Positions 62,623 through 64,000 of a stretch of DNA of 64,000 nt are shown piece by piece (position 1 is the stretch's first letter; the number at the start of each line of letters is the position of its first letter). The translations under genes were made by a program, and so were the position numbers. The notes below the pieces were generated by a model. That model saw only the letters and a list, made by a program, of their open reading frames with translations, did no database searches and was not told where the DNA came from. The stretch comes from Candidatus Raymondbacteria bacterium RIFOXYA2_FULL_49_16 (GTDB taxonomy: Bacteria > Fibrobacterota > OXYB2-FULL-49-7 > XYB2-FULL-49-35), in assembly GCA_001789205.1 (NCBI GenBank), contig MFYT01000070.1:58169-122168 (forward strand), read 5' to 3'.

Positions 62623-62950
62623 TTTGTGCGCTGCCCTGCTGGCTGGCCTGGGGTTTTTCGCTTCCCGGCCTGTTGATCCGTTTTTTAAGATCAGTGCTGA
62701 ATTTAAAGAGCGGCACAATCCGTTCGAGAAGCGGAACGATTTCACCTGTTTTTGGATTGCGTGCAGGACGGGGTTTGCGGACCTTGGTAAGAAAGGTTCC
62801 AAAGCCCCTGATTTCAATATTTTTACCCTCAATGAGAGTGTCGGAGACAACAGTGAGGAATTCTTCGACTGCGAGTTTGACATCGGCCTGCGTAAGACCT
62901 GTTCCCTTTGAAATATCGGCGATTATGTCCTGCTTGGTAATGTTTCCCAC
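62597..62950 (-). CDS. HU/IHF-family DNA-binding protein
   Basis: A 117-residue nucleoid protein. It matches HU/IHF: ITKQDIIADISKGTGLTQAD, EGKNIEIRGFGTFLTKVRK and PRPARNPKTGEIVPL, with a longer Gln/Ser/Ala-rich tail (about 20 residues) than usual. The start is GTG at 62950 behind AGGAGG; the ATG at 62992 is too far upstream. Its end overlaps the metallopeptidase start by 26 bp. IHF-like control of nearby sigma-54 promoters is possible. Confidence 0.92.
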   Translation of the reverse strand: MGNITKQDIIADISKGTGLTQADVKLAVEEFLTVVSDTLIEGKNIEIRGFGTFLTKVRKPRPARNPKTGEIVPLLERIVPLFKFSTDLKKRINRPGSEKPQASQQGSAQSAGEAAIY

Positions 62951-63019
62951 AAACACCCTCCTGAGTTTATCGTGTATAATGGTAAAATACAAATAGTTAT
63001 GTAGTTTGGCAAGGAAAAT

Positions 63020-63811
63020 TTATTTTCGTGCGCCCGAAACAGCGTCAATTTTTATCAGGGTTTTCACGAGAGATGCTAACTGCCGCAGAGGGAATGAAGT
63101 GGCAGCATCGGATTTCGCCTTTGCAGGGTCAGGATGCACTTCCAGAAAGAACCCGTCAACGCCCGCACCAGCGGCTGCGCGTGCAAGGGGCGCGACCATG
63201 TCGCGGTCTCCCAATGAAACAGTTCCGCCCATGCCCGGTCTCTGCACTGCGTGTGTTGCGTCGAATATGACTGGAAAACCCAATGAGCGCATGAGGGGAA
63301 GGCCGCGCATGTCCACGACAAGGTTGTGATACCCGAATGATGCGCCCCGTTCAGTGAGCATGATTTTTTTATTGTTGGTTGAAAGAACTTTTTTTATTAT
63401 CTGCTCCATATCTTCGGGAGCGGCGAACTGGGCCTTTTTGATATTTATTGTCTTTCCTGTTTTCGCGGCGGCAATAATCAGGTCTGTCTGGCGGGACAAA
63501 AACGCGGGTATCTGGATGATATCAACAACTTTCGCGACTATCGCGGCCTGGTCTGGCGTGTGAATATCGGTCAGCACCCTGAGGCCGAATGTTTTTTTAA
63601 CGGAATTGAGTATTTCAAGTCCCTGCCTGATTCCCAATCCTCTGAAGGAATCTTTCGATGTCCTGTTTGCCTTGTCGAATGACGCTTTGAAAACAACGGG
63701 AACATTGAGTGTTTCAGAAACAGCCTTGAGTTCCTGCGCAATGGCAAAGCAGAGTGCCTTGGATTCAATGACACACGGGCCTGCGATGAAGAGAAGGGGT
63801 TTTGTTTGCAT
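63020..63811 (-). CDS. kdsA: 3-deoxy-8-phosphooctulonate (KDO-8-P) synthase
   Basis: A 263-residue cytoplasmic enzyme condensing arabinose 5-phosphate and PEP into KDO-8-P for lipopolysaccharide core. Motifs: FIAGPCVIESK at the start, KASFDKANRTS, RGLGIRQGLEIL, RQTDLIIAAAKTGK, ERGASFGYHNLVVDMRG, then FDATHAVQRPG. Standard length. It is followed by the HU gene across 69 bp and preceded by a FlgD-Ig protein. Confidence 0.97.
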   Translation of the reverse strand: MQTKPLLFIAGPCVIESKALCFAIAQELKAVSETLNVPVVFKASFDKANRTSKDSFRGLGIRQGLEILNSVKKTFGLRVLTDIHTPDQAAIVAKVVDIIQIPAFLSRQTDLIIAAAKTGKTINIKKAQFAAPEDMEQIIKKVLSTNNKKIMLTERGASFGYHNLVVDMRGLPLMRSLGFPVIFDATHAVQRPGMGGTVSLGDRDMVAPLARAAAGAGVDGFFLEVHPDPAKAKSDAATSFPLRQLASLVKTLIKIDAVSGARK

Positions 63812-63883
63812 TACTTTAAGTCCTTTGTTTCAGTGAACGTCTCGCCCCGTACATAGTGCAATGGAGTGAGGTCTTTATATTCA

Positions 63884-64000
63884 TTATTTTACCAGCAACA
63901 TTCTACGTTTTTGGATGAAATCATCCGCTATTATCCGATAGATATATAGACCACTGGCGAGTGTTCTGCCATTATCCGATTTACCATCCCAAATAACAGA
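63884..64000 (-). CDS. C-terminal end of a FlgD-Ig-type secreted protein (partial)
   Basis: The last 38 codons of a minus-strand gene cut by the right edge: IWDGKSDNGRTLASGLYIYR then IIADDFIQKRRMLLVK and stop. The W-D-G-x-N/D-G-R pattern followed by G-x-Y-x-Y/F-R matches the FlgD-type Ig tail seen at the end of the giant surface protein in this window. It is therefore a secreted or surface protein. Confidence 0.7.
   Translation of the reverse strand, partial: SVIWDGKSDNGRTLASGLYIYRIIADDFIQKRRMLLVK

Noticed and set aside
62623..62883. N-terminal 87-residue extension of the metallopeptidase frame
   Set aside because: It is the shadow of the HU gene in another frame, with basic low-complexity text and no signal peptide before residue 90.

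Overview
This window reads as chromosomal DNA of an anaerobic or micro-aerobic Gram-negative bacterium. The Gram-negative envelope is shown by lpxB, kdsA, an MsbA-type exporter, lipoproteins and several outer-membrane barrels. The anaerobic side is shown by an orange-protein (ORP/Mrp/NifX) operon, FeoAB and radical SAM enzymes; a catalase is also present. PorV-like barrels fused to a FlgO/CsgG-like domain, and secreted proteins ending in FlgD-type Ig domains, point to the Fibrobacterota/FCB neighbourhood (for example Chitinispirillia or Raymondbacteria-like lineages). That placement is inferred from protein style only.

Layout. 1-2.9 kb: an ArsR regulator with a cysteine desulfurase cut by the left edge, then a barrel protein and a lipoprotein. 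2.9-6.6 kb: an accessory island with two near-identical 240-bp direct repeats, two large nested hairpins that each end in a GTTGGGT core-like heptamer, and two lone minus-strand genes (a Bro-N protein and a membrane TPR protein). It resembles an integron-cassette or attC cluster without an integrase. 6.6-9.9 kb: an Rnl5-type RNA ligase, a TetR regulator, a Phd/VapC toxin-antitoxin pair with a palindromic operator, and an MBL-fold hydrolase. 9.9-18.6 kb: a PAS/sigma-54 activator, catalase, DUF454 protein, and a psd-DUF89-exporter operon preceded by a textbook sigma-54 promoter. Then come a 5'-truncated Cys/Met gamma-lyase fused to the exporter end, a radical SAM protein and pta. 18.6-27.4 kb: a decayed ORF, a DegT aminotransferase, an FMN-barrel protein, an NADH oxidase-like flavoprotein and a methyltransferase, then the NifU/NifX/DUF5320/MinD-ferredoxin/Mrp-NifX operon (orange-protein system).

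27.4-34 kb is one tightly overlapping secretion operon: two secreted propeller-like proteins, a very Cys-rich FGE-like lipoprotein, a TPR/barrel protein, a Cys-less rhodanese, a MauE/DoxX protein and a DsbA-like protein. The last genes look like the disulfide machinery for the lipoprotein. 34-37 kb is metal homeostasis (DtxR-FeoA-FeoB and NikR). 37-41.5 kb carries a cupin regulator, a PHP hydrolase, a radical SAM protein and MsbA. 41.5-44 kb is a small accessory patch beside tRNA-Lys(CTT): a DDE transposase, a PIN toxin pair and a small secreted protein.

44-47.6 kb is a glycan cluster (O-antigen ligase-like protein and two glycosyltransferases). 47.6-52 kb runs on the plus strand through small envelope proteins and a LytR_C protein to lpxB and murA. 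52-64 kb runs on the minus strand: the end of a FlgD-Ig protein, kdsA, HU, a metallopeptidase/barrel fusion, a barrel, a 1535-residue surface protein and a PorV-like protein, with tight spacing from HU onward. No CRISPR array, rRNA or integrase gene was seen.
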